Shown: positions 20,401 through 28,419, counted from the first letter of the stretch. The stretch is DNA of 64,000 bases from Methylorubrum populi (GCA_020741775.1 DYYG01000049.1:1-64000); one strand, 5' to 3'. Notes: generated by a model from the letters alone, not told the origin. Program-made: numbers and translations.

Positions 20401-20573
20401 ACATGATCGGTGCCGTCGTCGGCAGCCAGCCCTTCGGAGGAACCGGCCTCTCGGGCACCGGCCCGAAGGCCGGCGGCCCGCATTACTTGACCCGCTTCGC
20501 CACGGAGCGGACGCTTACCGTCAACACCGCCGCAGCGGGAGGCAGCATCGGGCTCGTCACCCTCGACGGATGA
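17448..20573 (+). CDS. putA: Bifunctional proline dehydrogenase / P5C dehydrogenase
   Basis: PutA oxidises proline to glutamate in two steps, with channelling between FAD- and NAD-dependent sites. The 1041 residues show a proline dehydrogenase barrel at about 170-470, including SVKLSALHPRY, VRLVKGAYWDTE and YPQFATHN. An aldehyde dehydrogenase domain follows at about 560-1020, with ISPWNFPLAIFTG, E800 in IAETGG, and catalytic C834 in AGQRCS. There is no N-terminal ribbon-helix-helix, so this PutA should not act as its own repressor. A strong purine-rich site (GGGAGGGAAGGGG) precedes the ATG. No putP transporter or Lrp-type regulator is adjacent. Confidence 0.97.
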   Translation: MIAADTETASPASPCRFEAPYAPDDAAMAEALLREAAQPERTEAAVDALASNLIGAIRADAGHGAVETLLREYALTTREGLALMSLAEALLRVPDPATADRLIADKLREGDFAHHAPRTETGLAQAASWALGLGARLVGPQDTPEATLGGLVHRLGRPAVRAAAYQAMRVMGGQFVLAEGIDAALRRAGSGESRRLRYSFDMLGEGARTAEDADGYREAYATAIRRIGREAGNAALPARPGISVKLSALHPRYAPTQRERVMHELVPVVLDLARSARAHDLNFTLDAEEAERLELSLAVFAMILADPTLRGWDGFGLAIQAYSKRCLPVIDHVAALAAHHERRLMVRLVKGAYWDTEVKLAQIQGLSGYPVFTRKAMTDLNYLAAARRLLGHRPRLYPQFATHNALTVASVLGLAGLLDSPVTEEADFEFQRLHGMGEALYQRLAERMPGLGQRVYAPVGGHRALLAYLVRRLLENGANSSFVARAADPSVPISALLARPQTLIGMPASARHPEIPQPANLFGPERRNSPGIAVGDGAALRHLTEEIAAAAGPAESAPLLDGLACAGPSRPVISPIDGAKLGTVTEAEEALAARAMEAAASGFPAWSANPAEERAACLDRAADAFLRERGRLLYLLQTEAGKTLDDTLAEWREAVDFLRYYAAGGRRLFSQSLALPGAAGEANSLRLAGRGVFVAISPWNFPLAIFTGQVAAALMAGNTVVAKPAPQTPLVAALATCLLHAAGVPAGALHLMPGGPETGAALIGHPALAGVVFTGSTATARAINRALAARDGAILPLIAETGGINAMIVDATALPEQVADDVVTSAFRSAGQRCSALRLLLVQDDVAERMIAAVAGAARELSVGDPRDLATDLGPVIDSAAKARLDAHIASMTAEARVHVAGAAPEGLYVAPHLFEIRSVPDLQEEVFGPILHVVRYRADALAQVVEQIRAGGYGLTLGIQSRIEATVERIAAALPHGNVYVNRNMIGAVVGSQPFGGTGLSGTGPKAGGPHYLTRFATERTLTVNTAAAGGSIGLVTLDG

Positions 20574-20602
20574 CGTCGCCCCGCATCCGCCGAGCGAGGG
20601 CC

Positions 20603-20845
20603 CTACTTGTCCTCGACCTTGGCCACCGGCCTGTCGTTGCCCTGCGCGGTCTCGTCATGCCACTGGCCACGACCGTCCTGGTAGCGGATGCCCTCGGTCG
20701 AACCCGGCACCTGCTGCTCGGCGGCGGCGGCCTGCGCGGCTTGCAGGGCCTCTTGCCGGCTCGGAAACGTTTCGGAGAAGACATCGCCGACCTTATAGGC
20801 GAAGCCGCCATCATGCTCGACGATGTGGTAGGTCACCTCGGTCAT
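20603..20845 (-). CDS. DUF2188-like small protein
   Basis: An 80-residue protein starting at the ATG at 20845. The pattern TYHIVEHDGGFAYKVGDVFSETFPSRQEALQAAQAAAAEQ resembles the DUF2188 family: a short beta-hairpin reading a sample from its own sequence, then a helix. The end is charged. Function is unknown for the family. It lies convergent to putA with about 30 bases between stops. Family assignment is from pattern memory only. Confidence 0.65.
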   Translation of the reverse strand: MTEVTYHIVEHDGGFAYKVGDVFSETFPSRQEALQAAQAAAAEQQVPGSTEGIRYQDGRGQWHDETAQGNDRPVAKVEDK

Positions 20846-20934
20846 CGAAAAATCCTGTTCGTTGTGGCGCGACTGCGCGCACATGCTGGTGCCCGAACCG
20901 GTTTCGATGCCGGAGGTTCCGTATTTCGCCGATC

Positions 20935-21162
20935 TCAATGCCGCGTCGGTGCCCGCCTCGGGATCTGCGCGACGGCCGCTTCGCAGCCCGCGATCAGCGA
21001 ACCGCGCACATCCTCGGGATCGAATCCGGGGCCATCGGGAAAGGCGAGGATATGCGCTTCCGCGCTGTCCTCGGGGCGGATGCGCGCGATCCAGCCTTCT
21101 GGCGTGCGCTCGAAGCGGACCTCGTAGAAGATACCGTCCCGTTCGAAGCTGTGCGGTTCCAT
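20935..21162 (-). CDS. Small conserved-type hypothetical protein
   Basis: A 75-residue frame with balanced acidic and aromatic composition (FYEVRFERTPEGWIARIRPED), unlike the Arg/Ala/Pro-rich shadows around it. It looks like a small soluble beta-rich protein. It sits 89 bases upstream of the DUF2188-like gene on the same strand, so the two may be co-transcribed. I do not recognise a named family. Its codon pattern and plausible folded composition are the evidence. Confidence 0.6.
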   Translation of the reverse strand: MEPHSFERDGIFYEVRFERTPEGWIARIRPEDSAEAHILAFPDGPGFDPEDVRGSLIAGCEAAVAQIPRRAPTRH

Positions 21163-21261
21163 GAGGCGCCTTCCCGGCCGCGAGCGACGATGCGGCCTGT
21201 CGCCATGTGGGGAGCCGCCCTATGCTGGTGCGAGATCCCCGATTCAGAAATTCGTCGAAAG

Positions 21262-21507
21262 ATGCGATCGACTGCCCTTCCTTTCGCTGGTCATACTGCC
21301 GTCTTGGCCGCTGCGCTCTGCCTGATGGCTCCGCCCTGCCTCGCCCAGGGCGTGCCGCCGAACCCTTTCGCCTCGAACTATCCATCCGCGCCGCCGCGCG
21401 TGATCGAGCGGGACAGCCGCGCTCAGGCACCGCGCGCCCGAAATCCGCTCCCGCCGGCCCGGATCGAGAGGGGATTGCTGCCGCCCGCCGCTATCCCCGC
21501 GCATTGA
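21262..21507 (+). CDS. Small exported proline-rich protein
   Basis: An 81-residue protein starting at the ATG at 21262. It has an N-terminal signal peptide (hydrophobic residues about 11-26, cleavage expected after CLA at 28). The mature segment is rich in Pro, Arg and Ala, for example RNPLPPARIERGLLPP. No known domain is visible. The upstream frame remains open but overlaps the antisense small gene and is not protein-like. Function is unknown. Confidence 0.55.
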   Translation: MRSTALPFAGHTAVLAAALCLMAPPCLAQGVPPNPFASNYPSAPPRVIERDSRAQAPRARNPLPPARIERGLLPPAAIPAH

Positions 21508-21534
21508 GCCGGGGGGCCGGGAGCCGGCTTTCCG

Positions 21535-22080
21535 TCAGGCCTGCCCCAGTTCGGCGACGATGGCGCTGACGATGCGCGGGTCGCTCGGGTCGATCTGCGT
21601 GGCGAAGGCGGCGCGCAGGCTGCCGTCGCGCCCGACGAGATATTTATGGAAGTTCCATTGCGGGGTCTGACCCGGCTTCTGCTCGGCGGCCCAACGGTAA
21701 AACGGATGCGCGGCGGGGCCCCGCACATGGGTCTTGTCGGTCACCGGGAAGGTGACGCCGTGATTTTTTCGCGCGGCCTCGGCAATGGCCACGCCATCGA
21801 GCGGCTCCTGATTGCCGAAATCGGGGGACGGGACCGCAATCACCGCGAGGCCCCGCCCACCGAAACGCGTCCATAGGCCCTGAAGGCCGGCGAATTGTGG
21901 GGCGTATCCGCAGGCGGTGGCCGTGTTGACGATCAGGATCGGCTTGCCAGCGTAATCCGCCAGGGCGAGGGCACCGCCCTCCGGCCTGTCGAAGGAGAAG
22001 GCTTCCGCCTGTCCGGCCCTGACCGGTCCGGCGGCGAGAACGGCGAGCATCGCGAGGCAGTCTCGGCGGCGAATCGTCAT
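21535..22080 (-). CDS. Glutathione peroxidase family protein, exported
   Basis: A 181-residue thiol peroxidase of the glutathione peroxidase family, which reduces hydroperoxides, often with thioredoxin in bacteria. The catalytic set is present: C57 in NTATACGYAPQ, Q91 in GNQEP, and W142 and N143 in WNFHKYLVG. The N-terminus MTIRRRDCLAMLAVLAAG has a twin-arginine and hydrophobic core, so the protein is probably exported. The ATG at 22080 has GGAG about 8 bases upstream. The peroxidatic residue is Cys, not selenocysteine. Whether it uses glutathione or thioredoxin cannot be read here. Confidence 0.9.
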   Translation of the reverse strand: MTIRRRDCLAMLAVLAAGPVRAGQAEAFSFDRPEGGALALADYAGKPILIVNTATACGYAPQFAGLQGLWTRFGGRGLAVIAVPSPDFGNQEPLDGVAIAEAARKNHGVTFPVTDKTHVRGPAAHPFYRWAAEQKPGQTPQWNFHKYLVGRDGSLRAAFATQIDPSDPRIVSAIVAELGQA

Positions 22081-22172
22081 GGCGTCATCTCCTCGGATCC
22101 GGAGGCTGCCATGGCTTGCCGGCGCGAGGGTACGGGCCCGATCGTCGCGGCCGAGCCGATGCCGGTAGGAAC

Positions 22173-22640
22173 TCAGGCCACGCGGGCGGCCAAAGCCTCG
22201 CGGACCGTGGTGACGACCGCTTCCTCGTGGCCCGGATGCGGCACGACGAGGGCGTCCAGGGGGACGAGATCGGCGCAAGGGCCGAGATCCGCGTCACAGG
22301 CGACGACGATGCCGAGATTGGGCCGCAGCGCCCGCGCCTCGGCGGCGAGTTCGCCGAAGCCGAGCGAGCCGTGCAACTCCGCATCCGTAATGAGGACGTC
22401 GACCGGCAGGCCGAGCACCAGAACGGTCAGGGCATCGACCGCGGAATCGACGGAGGTCGCGCTGTAGCCTGCCCGGCGAAGCTGACCGTTGATCTCGTCG
22501 CGCCACTGCTTGCGGCGGCCCGCGATCAGCACCTGGACCCCGTAGCAGCTCCGCGCTCCTGCGGTGGCGCCGAGATCACCGCGGGCGGAAGCGCCGCTGT
22601 GGTCGAACGTGCCGTCTTCCCGGTTTAGGTTGCGCTGCAT
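22173..22640 (-). CDS. Degenerate receiver-domain protein
   Basis: A 155-residue protein. From residue 35 onward it has the alternating strand/helix pattern of a response-regulator receiver: VQVLIAG, VDVLITDAEL, LGIVVACDA, DALVVPHP. The candidate phosphoacceptor D86 is kept, but the acidic pair is replaced by G41-R42-R43, and the conserved Lys is replaced by H135. It lacks an output domain. It is therefore likely a non-phosphorylated or atypical receiver. The start is the ATG at 22640; a TTG lies one codon upstream. No kinase is adjacent. Confidence 0.7.
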   Translation of the reverse strand: MQRNLNREDGTFDHSGASARGDLGATAGARSCYGVQVLIAGRRKQWRDEINGQLRRAGYSATSVDSAVDALTVLVLGLPVDVLITDAELHGSLGFGELAAEARALRPNLGIVVACDADLGPCADLVPLDALVVPHPGHEEAVVTTVREALAARVA

Positions 22641-22906
22641 CAACCTAGACTAGGCAATTCGTTGAACACATTCAAGTGAGAGCGACTTCGTCGACCCAAT
22701 AGAACGCCGCAGGTTGTGCATCGCGGCAACGCCGGTTTTCCGCCACCGTGATCCGGCCAGCGTGTTGACGCGCGCCCATGCCGGCGCAAGAGAACGGCCT
22801 GCGGCGTCGGCCTTCATGCCGGTGTCGCGTCCGCGTGCGAGGGCGCCCCTCCCGACGCGGCCACGCTGAAGCAGTGGGTGCGGGTACGAGACGGAGCCGA
22901 CGACCG

Positions 22907-24151
22907 ATGTCATCCACGGAAATCTCGCCCTTGGCGCCGGCCGTGACGCCGTCTCTGCCGGATATCGCCGGCGTGCGCCTCGCCACCGCCCAGGCCGGCA
23001 TCCGCTACAAGAACCGCACCGACGTGCTCTATGTCGCGCTCGCCGAGGGCACCCAGGCCGCCGGTGTCTTCACCCGGTCCCGCTGCCCCTCCGCCCCGGT
23101 GGATTGGTGCCGCGACGCGCTGAAGACCGGCAAGGGCGCGCGGGCGCTGGTGGTCAATTCCGGCAATGCCAATGCCTTCACCGGGTCGAAGGGCCGCGAG
23201 GCTGTGACGCTCACCGCCGAGATCGCCGGGCAGGCGGCGGGATGCCCTCCCGAGGCCGTGATGATCGCCTCGACCGGCGTGATCGGCGAGCCGCTGGACG
23301 CGCGCAAGTTCGAGGGTGTCCTGGCCGATTGCGCCGCGCGGGCGGAGGGCAGTGCCGAGGCCTGGGCGCAGGCCGCCAAGGCCATCATGACCACCGACAC
23401 CTTCCCGAAGCTGGCGACCCGCCGCGTCGAGATCGATGGCGTACCGGTCACCATCAACGGCATCGCCAAGGGCGCCGGCATGATTGCCCCCGACATGGCG
23501 ACCATGCTCTCCTTCGTCTTCACCGATGCGGCCCTGCCGCAGGACGTGCTGCAGGCATTGCTCTCCGAGGGAACGAAGACCTCCTTCAACTGTGTGACGG
23601 TCGATGGCGACACCTCGACCTCGGACACGCTGCTGCTGTTCGCCACCGGCGGCGCCGGCAATGCGCCGGTCGCCCGTGCCGACGATGCCCGGATTGCGGC
23701 CTTCCGCTCGGCGCTGAACGACCTGCTGGTGGAGCTCGCGCAACTCGTCGCCCGGGACGGAGAGGGCGCCAACAAGCTGGTCACCGTCGAAGTGGAGGGC
23801 GCCGAGAGTGACGCCTCCGCCCACCGCATCGCCATGTCGATCGCCAATTCCCCGCTGGTGAAGACCGCGGTTGCCGGCGAGGACGCCAATTGGGGCCGCG
23901 TGGTGATGGCGGTCGGCAAGGCCGGCGAACCCGCAGACCGTGACCGCCTCGCGATCTGGTTCGGCGATGTGCGCGTCGCGGTGCAGGGTGCCCGCGACCC
24001 GGATTACAGCGAGGAGGCCGCCACGGCGGTCATGCGCAAGCCCGAGATCACGGTCCGGGTGGAACTCGGCCTCGGCCAAGGCCAGGCCCGCGTCTGGACC
24101 TGCGACCTCACCAAGGCCTACGTCGCCATCAACGGAGATTATCGCTCGTGA
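22907..24151 (+). CDS. argJ: Glutamate N-acetyltransferase / amino-acid N-acetyltransferase
   Basis: ArgJ moves the acetyl group from N-acetylornithine to glutamate, recycling it in arginine synthesis; some forms also make N-acetylglutamate from acetyl-CoA. The 414 residues include the self-cleavage site in APDMATML, where T199 becomes the nucleophile of the beta chain. Other family blocks are [28 protein letters not shown] and GEDANWGR. I chose the ATG at 22907; the frame is open from 22778 but that extension is Arg-rich and not family-like. The stop overlaps the next gene by 4 bases (GTGA). Confidence 0.96.
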   Translation: MSSTEISPLAPAVTPSLPDIAGVRLATAQAGIRYKNRTDVLYVALAEGTQAAGVFTRSRCPSAPVDWCRDALKTGKGARALVVNSGNANAFTGSKGREAVTLTAEIAGQAAGCPPEAVMIASTGVIGEPLDARKFEGVLADCAARAEGSAEAWAQAAKAIMTTDTFPKLATRRVEIDGVPVTINGIAKGAGMIAPDMATMLSFVFTDAALPQDVLQALLSEGTKTSFNCVTVDGDTSTSDTLLLFATGGAGNAPVARADDARIAAFRSALNDLLVELAQLVARDGEGANKLVTVEVEGAESDASAHRIAMSIANSPLVKTAVAGEDANWGRVVMAVGKAGEPADRDRLAIWFGDVRVAVQGARDPDYSEEAATAVMRKPEITVRVELGLGQGQARVWTCDLTKAYVAINGDYRS

Positions 24152-24867
24152 GAAGACGCTCGTTCGCTGCCCCGGCTCTGTTGCTTGCTCTCGCGGTCAC
24201 GCCGGCGGTGGCGGACGATGCGGCCGGCCGCATCCGTGTGATCGGCCGCGCCTCGCAGGAGACGGCGCCGGATTTCGCCTCGGTGGAGATCGGCGTCGAA
24301 AGCCGTGGGGCGACGCCGGCCGCTGCCCTCGACGCGGCGAGCCGGACCGCGAAGGGCATCATCGCGACGGCCAAGGAGATGGGGGTGGCCGAGGCCGATA
24401 TCGGCACCTCGTCGATCAGCCTCCAGCCCCGGACCCGGTCGGTTCGCCAGCCCGACGGCACGGTGACCGAGCGCGATGACGGCTACACGGCCGGCAATCG
24501 CGTGCGGGTGCGCCTCTCGGATATGGGCAAGCTCGGCGAATTGATGCGCCGGGCCCTCGATTCCGGTGCCAACCGCATCGAATCCATCGGTTTCGGCCTG
24601 CGCGACCCGGCCGCGACGGATTCGGCGGTGCAGGTCGCCGCCGTCAAGGATGCCAAGGCGCAGGCCGAACGCCTCGCCGAGGCGACCGGCGTCAAGCTCG
24701 GCTCCGTTCTCTCGATCGACGCGCCGCCTCGGGCGGAGGCGCCCCGGCCGATGCCCTACAGCCTCGCGAAGGCCGCGGCGCCGCGCGGGCGGAGCGCCGT
24801 GCCGGTCGAGGCCGGCGTCATCGAAACCTCGGCGGAAGTCGAGGCGGTCTTCGCGATCAGCCGATGA
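24148..24867 (+). CDS. Exported SIMPL-domain protein (DUF541, YggE-like)
   Basis: A 239-residue protein starting with GTG in a GTGA overlap with argJ. A signal peptide covers residues 1-22 (ending AVADD). The mature part is a SIMPL domain, with [22 protein letters not shown], the [12 protein letters not shown] strand, and [19 protein letters not shown]. YggE-like proteins are periplasmic and have been tied to oxidative-stress tolerance, but their chemistry is unclear. Its stop overlaps the mutT start. Coupling to argJ and mutT suggests shared expression rather than a shared pathway. Confidence 0.9.
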   Translation: MRRRSFAAPALLLALAVTPAVADDAAGRIRVIGRASQETAPDFASVEIGVESRGATPAAALDAASRTAKGIIATAKEMGVAEADIGTSSISLQPRTRSVRQPDGTVTERDDGYTAGNRVRVRLSDMGKLGELMRRALDSGANRIESIGFGLRDPAATDSAVQVAAVKDAKAQAERLAEATGVKLGSVLSIDAPPRAEAPRPMPYSLAKAAAPRGRSAVPVEAGVIETSAEVEAVFAISR

Positions 24868-25283
24868 GTGCGATGCCCCTGAAACTCGTACTCGTCGTCG
24901 CGGCGGCCCTGGTCGATGCCGACGGCCGGGTGCTGATGGCCCAGCGCCCGGAGGGAAAGTCCCTGGCCGGGCTGTGGGAATTTCCCGGCGGCAAGGTCGA
25001 ATCCGGCGAACGGCCGGAGGAGACCCTGATCCGCGAACTCGACGAGGAACTCGGCATTGCGGTGAAGGAGCCCTGCCTCGCTCCGCTCACCTTCGCGAGC
25101 CACCCTTACCCGGATTTCCACCTGCTGATGCCGCTCTACATCTGCCGGCGGTGGGAAGGGCTTCCGCAATCGCGCGAGGCGCAGGCGCTCCGCTGGGTGC
25201 GCCCGGGCGCCCTGCGCGACCTGCCGATGCCACCGGCCGATCTGCCGCTGATCCCCTTCCTGATCGATCTGCTCGGCCCCTGA
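24864..25283 (+). CDS. mutT: MutT-type Nudix hydrolase (8-oxo-dGTP diphosphatase)
   Basis: A 139-residue Nudix enzyme that removes oxidised dGTP from the nucleotide pool. The Nudix box GGKVESGERPEET then LIRELDEELGI fits Gx5Ex7REUxEExGU. The flanks LMAQRPEGKSLAGLWEFPG and ALRWVRPGAL are typical of MutT. It begins in an ATGA overlap with the SIMPL gene. The next gene starts 32 bases later. In some genomes MutT is fused to other domains; here it is the plain short form. Confidence 0.93.
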   Translation: MSAMPLKLVLVVAAALVDADGRVLMAQRPEGKSLAGLWEFPGGKVESGERPEETLIRELDEELGIAVKEPCLAPLTFASHPYPDFHLLMPLYICRRWEGLPQSREAQALRWVRPGALRDLPMPPADLPLIPFLIDLLGP

Positions 25284-25315
25284 CCGGTGCCGGGGGCCGG
25301 CATTGGGACGAGGCG

Positions 25316-26842
25316 ATGGCGCGACGCGTGAAAGGGGCCGGCGAGACGTGCGACAAGGCGCCGGCCGTCAAGGCGCGAAAGTCCCGCAGCACGACGCCGA
25401 CGCCGGACAGCCTCGCTGCCCTCAGCCAGGAGCGGCTGATCGCGCTGATCCTCGAAGAGGTCGGCCAGAGCGCCGCCTTCAAGAAGCGGGTGAGCGCGGC
25501 GCTCGCGGCCTTGCAAGGCCCCGATACCGTGGCGGCAATGGTCGATCGGCGTCTCGGCGCCCTGGAGAAGGCGCGCGGCTTCATCGACTGGCAGAAGCGC
25601 AGGGCCTTCGCCGCCGACCTCGACGCCACGCTGGCCACCATCCTTACCGACCTGAAGCCCCTCGATCCGTCGATGGCGCTCGACCGTCTGCTGCGCTTCC
25701 TTCAGGGCGCCGACGCGACCCTGGAGCGGGTCGACGATTCCAGTGGCCAGGTGCATGCCGTCTACGAAGCGGCGGCCGAGGCGGCGGCGGGCCTCGCCGC
25801 GGCACTGCCCCCGGAGGCGGCCCTGCGCTTCGCGACCCGGGCCGTCGACGGCCTCGACCGTGACGGCTTCGGCCTCGTCAGCGCCCTTCTCGTCGATCTT
25901 CTGCCGAAACTGACGAAGGAGGCGCTCGACTCCCTGGATGCCAGTCTGGTCGAGGCGCTCGCCGCCCTGCCACCGCCGGTGGCCAGGAAGGCCGGTGCCG
26001 TCGCGGCGCCCGGACAGGATTGGGAGCGACGCTATCACCGCCTGCGTCTCAGCCGCCTGCGCCAAGTCATCGCCGATGCCCGCAACGATGCGGATGCCTT
26101 CATCGCCATCGAGCGTGATCTGTCGCCGGAGCGACCCGATCTGCCGGCCGTCGCCGAACGGCTGCTCAAGGCCGGTCGCGCCGAGGAGGCCCTCGATTGG
26201 ATCCGCCGCAAGCAGAAGCCCGGCACGGTCGTGGTGACCCGCCAGGATTTGATCGCCGGCGCCATCGATCCCGATGGGCCGGAGCGCGAGCGCGAAGCGG
26301 TCGAGATCCGCATCCTCGACGCCCTCGGGCGTAAGGAGGAGGCGCAGGCCCTGCGCTGGGCGCGCTTCGAACAGAGCCTCGATCCGCAGATCCTGCGCGA
26401 CTACCTCGCCCGTCTGCCCGATTTCGAGGATGACGAGGCGCTGGAGCGCGCCTTCGCCCATGCGGCGAGCCGCAAGGACCCGCATGGCGGCCTCTACTTC
26501 CTGATCCGCTGGCCCAACCTGGATCGTGCCGCGCAGCTGGTGCTCGACCGGCGCGGTGAATGGTCGGGCCGCATCTGGGAGCTGCTGGCGCCGGCCGCCG
26601 AGGCGCTGGAGCCCGATCACCCGCTCGCCGCCAGCCTGCTCTATCGCGCGCTGATCGGCGACATTCTGGAGCGTGCCCGCTCACCGGCCTATGCCCATGG
26701 CGCCCGCCATCTCACCCGCCTCGGTGAACTCGCCCGGGAGCTTCGGCCCGGCGATCTGACGCCGAACCACGAGGATTACGTCGCGACCCTTCGGAAGGCA
26801 CACGGACGGAAGAGCGGATTCTGGTCGCAGGTGGCGGGCTGA
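25316..26842 (+). CDS. DUF6880-type helical repeat protein
   Basis: A 508-residue protein. It begins with a basic, disordered-looking segment (residues 1-32), then a long series of helices rich in Ala, Leu, Asp and Arg, for example LAALSQERLIALILEEVGQ. The second half (RLLKAGRAEEALDWIRRKQ, LLYRALIGDILERARS) looks like TPR-type helical pairs. This matches my memory of DUF6880 proteins, whose function is unknown; some carry a SWIM finger region, not seen here. I chose the ATG at 25316, just after a GAGG; the frame is open upstream but overlaps mutT in another frame. The stop codon is inside a long palindrome. Confidence 0.72.
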   Translation: MARRVKGAGETCDKAPAVKARKSRSTTPTPDSLAALSQERLIALILEEVGQSAAFKKRVSAALAALQGPDTVAAMVDRRLGALEKARGFIDWQKRRAFAADLDATLATILTDLKPLDPSMALDRLLRFLQGADATLERVDDSSGQVHAVYEAAAEAAAGLAAALPPEAALRFATRAVDGLDRDGFGLVSALLVDLLPKLTKEALDSLDASLVEALAALPPPVARKAGAVAAPGQDWERRYHRLRLSRLRQVIADARNDADAFIAIERDLSPERPDLPAVAERLLKAGRAEEALDWIRRKQKPGTVVVTRQDLIAGAIDPDGPEREREAVEIRILDALGRKEEAQALRWARFEQSLDPQILRDYLARLPDFEDDEALERAFAHAASRKDPHGGLYFLIRWPNLDRAAQLVLDRRGEWSGRIWELLAPAAEALEPDHPLAASLLYRALIGDILERARSPAYAHGARHLTRLGELARELRPGDLTPNHEDYVATLRKAHGRKSGFWSQVAG

Positions 26843-26879
26843 TACGGGATCCGCTTGATCGAAGCGGTTCCCGTATCAG
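26839..26879. repeat. 41-bp palindrome overlapping the DUF6880 stop codon
   Basis: The arms CTGATACGGGA and TCCCGTATCAG are exact complements. The inner arms CCGCTT and AAGCGG are also complementary around a GATC centre, so nearly the whole 41 bases can fold. It contains the core GATCCGCTTGATC, which recurs in a related form at 26909-26941. No T-run follows on the + strand, so it is not a classical terminator. Confidence 0.75.
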
Positions 26880-26908
26880 CAAGCCCGCGCGGCGCCCGAG
26901 CGAAGCCT

Positions 26909-26950
26909 AGATCCGCCATCCCGCAGGGATCAAACGGATCTCATATGAGA
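26909..26950. repeat. Second palindromic element related to the preceding one
   Basis: The arms AGATCCG (26909-26915) and CGGATCT (26935-26941) enclose an inner hairpin ATCCC/GGGAT (26918-26922/26926-26930). The palindrome TCTCATATGAGA follows at 26939-26950. On the minus strand it reads GATCCGTTTGATC, differing by one base from the core of the first element. It ends 2 bases before the DUF427 stop codon. Confidence 0.65.
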
Positions 26951-26952
26951 CG

Positions 26953-27309
26953 TCAGGCGTCGATGACCTCGACCCGGTCGCGATAGAAGGCGAGATGGCC
27001 GCGGATGCGCGCCACGGCCGGGAATGGATTTTGATAGGACCATGCCGCCGTGCACTGCGGCTCGCCGCCAGCGCAGAGATCGAAATAGGACGCTTCACCC
27101 TTGTAGGGACAGTGCGTCCGCCGAGGATTCGGCGCGAGCACCCGCGCCTCGACATCGTCATGGGGAATGTAGAGCACCGGCTCGTAACCCGCCTCACGCA
27201 GTTCCAGCGCCCGCTCCGTCTCGGCGATGATCCGACCGTCCAGACGCACGCGGACAGACCCGACATGGGGCGTGATGGTGATCGGATGATGCGGGCCCGG
27301 TTCCTTCAT
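26953..27309 (-). CDS. DUF427 domain protein
   Basis: A 118-residue protein of the DUF427 family, a beta-rich fold of unknown activity. The segments VRVRLDGRIIAETERALELREAG, VLYIPHDDVE, THCPYKGEASYFDL and WSYQNPFPAVARIRGHLAFY are typical. Its ATG shares a base with the stop of the methyltransferase gene (TGATG), so the two are translationally coupled. Family recognition is good; function is unknown. Confidence 0.88.
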   Translation of the reverse strand: MKEPGPHHPITITPHVGSVRVRLDGRIIAETERALELREAGYEPVLYIPHDDVEARVLAPNPRRTHCPYKGEASYFDLCAGGEPQCTAAWSYQNPFPAVARIRGHLAFYRDRVEVIDA

Positions 27310-28199
27310 CAGCTCTCTCCTTGGCGCGGCAGCCTGTGTTCGGCGGTGCCGAGGGCTTCGGCGAGGCGGACCTTGGCGCTGCCCGGCTTCAGCGGCTTCT
27401 GCTGACTCTCATGGGGGGCCCAGCCGGAGAGCCACAGGATCTCGAAGGTCGCGCGCAGCCGCCCGTCCGCGTCGGAGAAACGCTCGGCATAGATCTCGGC
27501 CGCCCGCATCAGCGTCGCCCGCCGCAGCGGGGTCCGGCGGCGGTCATGCAGCGCATTCGTGAGGCCCATGGCTCGCAGATCCCGCATCAGCGAGAATGGA
27601 TCGCCGTAACGCACTGTGACCGTGTCCGCATCGACCACTGGCAGGGCGAAACCTGCCCGCTGGAGCAGGCCGCCGAGGTCGCGCAGCTCCGCGAAGGGAG
27701 CGACACGCGGGCTCACGCCTCCTTCGGTCTCGCTCTCGGCTTGCAGAAAGGCTTGGCGCAGCTCGGTCAGGGTCGCTCCGCCGAGGAGGCCGGCCAGGAA
27801 CAGGCCGTCGGGTTTCAGCGCCCGCCGCACCTGCACCAGGGCACCCGGCAGGTCGTTGACGTGCTGCAATGCCAGAGCCGAGACGACGAGGTCGAACCTC
27901 GCCGCCGGGCCGAACGGAAGCATCTCAGGATCGCCGACCACGCCTTCGCCTCCTTCCGCGACCGGGCTGAGGCGGACCAGACGCTCCACGCGCCCGCACG
28001 CTCTCAGCCGCTCCGCCAGTCCGGGAAGCGGCGTCCCGAGATCGAGGGCGAGGGGGAAGGGACGGGTCACCGTCGCCAGCCGGTCCTCCAGATCGTCGAG
28101 GATGCGGCCGAGCAGGAAGTCGGCGAAACCCGCGCGCCGCGCACGCGCGATGCGTCGTCGGATCAGGGCGGGATCAAACAGGGGTGCAGATTCGTTCAT
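27309..28199 (-). CDS. Class I SAM-dependent methyltransferase-like protein (BioC/NDUFAF5-like)
   Basis: A 296-residue protein. The start FDPALIRRRIARARRAGFADFLLGRILDDLEDRL resembles the N-terminus of the NDUFAF5-like group. Motif I is ALDLGTPLPG at 51-60; the usual Gly-rich DxGxGxG is altered. RFDLVVSALALQHVNDLPGALVQVRRALKPDGLFL fits motifs III to V. The tail YAERFSDADGRLRATFEILWLSGWAPHESQQKPLKPGSAKVRLAEAL is family-specific. In eukaryotes NDUFAF5 hydroxylates a complex I subunit, so the enzyme may be a hydroxylase rather than a methyltransferase. That role is inference here. It is coupled to DUF427. Confidence 0.82.
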   Translation of the reverse strand: MNESAPLFDPALIRRRIARARRAGFADFLLGRILDDLEDRLATVTRPFPLALDLGTPLPGLAERLRACGRVERLVRLSPVAEGGEGVVGDPEMLPFGPAARFDLVVSALALQHVNDLPGALVQVRRALKPDGLFLAGLLGGATLTELRQAFLQAESETEGGVSPRVAPFAELRDLGGLLQRAGFALPVVDADTVTVRYGDPFSLMRDLRAMGLTNALHDRRRTPLRRATLMRAAEIYAERFSDADGRLRATFEILWLSGWAPHESQQKPLKPGSAKVRLAEALGTAEHRLPRQGES

Positions 28200-28419
28200 C
28201 GGATTGGGCAAATGGGGCTTCGACGACGGTGCGGCCAGGGCAAAAGAGCGGCCACGACCACTCCTCGGTGAAAGTCTGCGCGTGGGACGGGGCGCTGAGC
28301 GGCACCTGGGCGGCAAGTCCGTTCGCCGCACGGTCCTTCGGTGGCAAATTGTCCTGGAACGGATTCCGGGCGCCTCCGTTTTGTCCCCCGACGTTGTCCC
28401 CTGAGCGAGGAGATCGACG

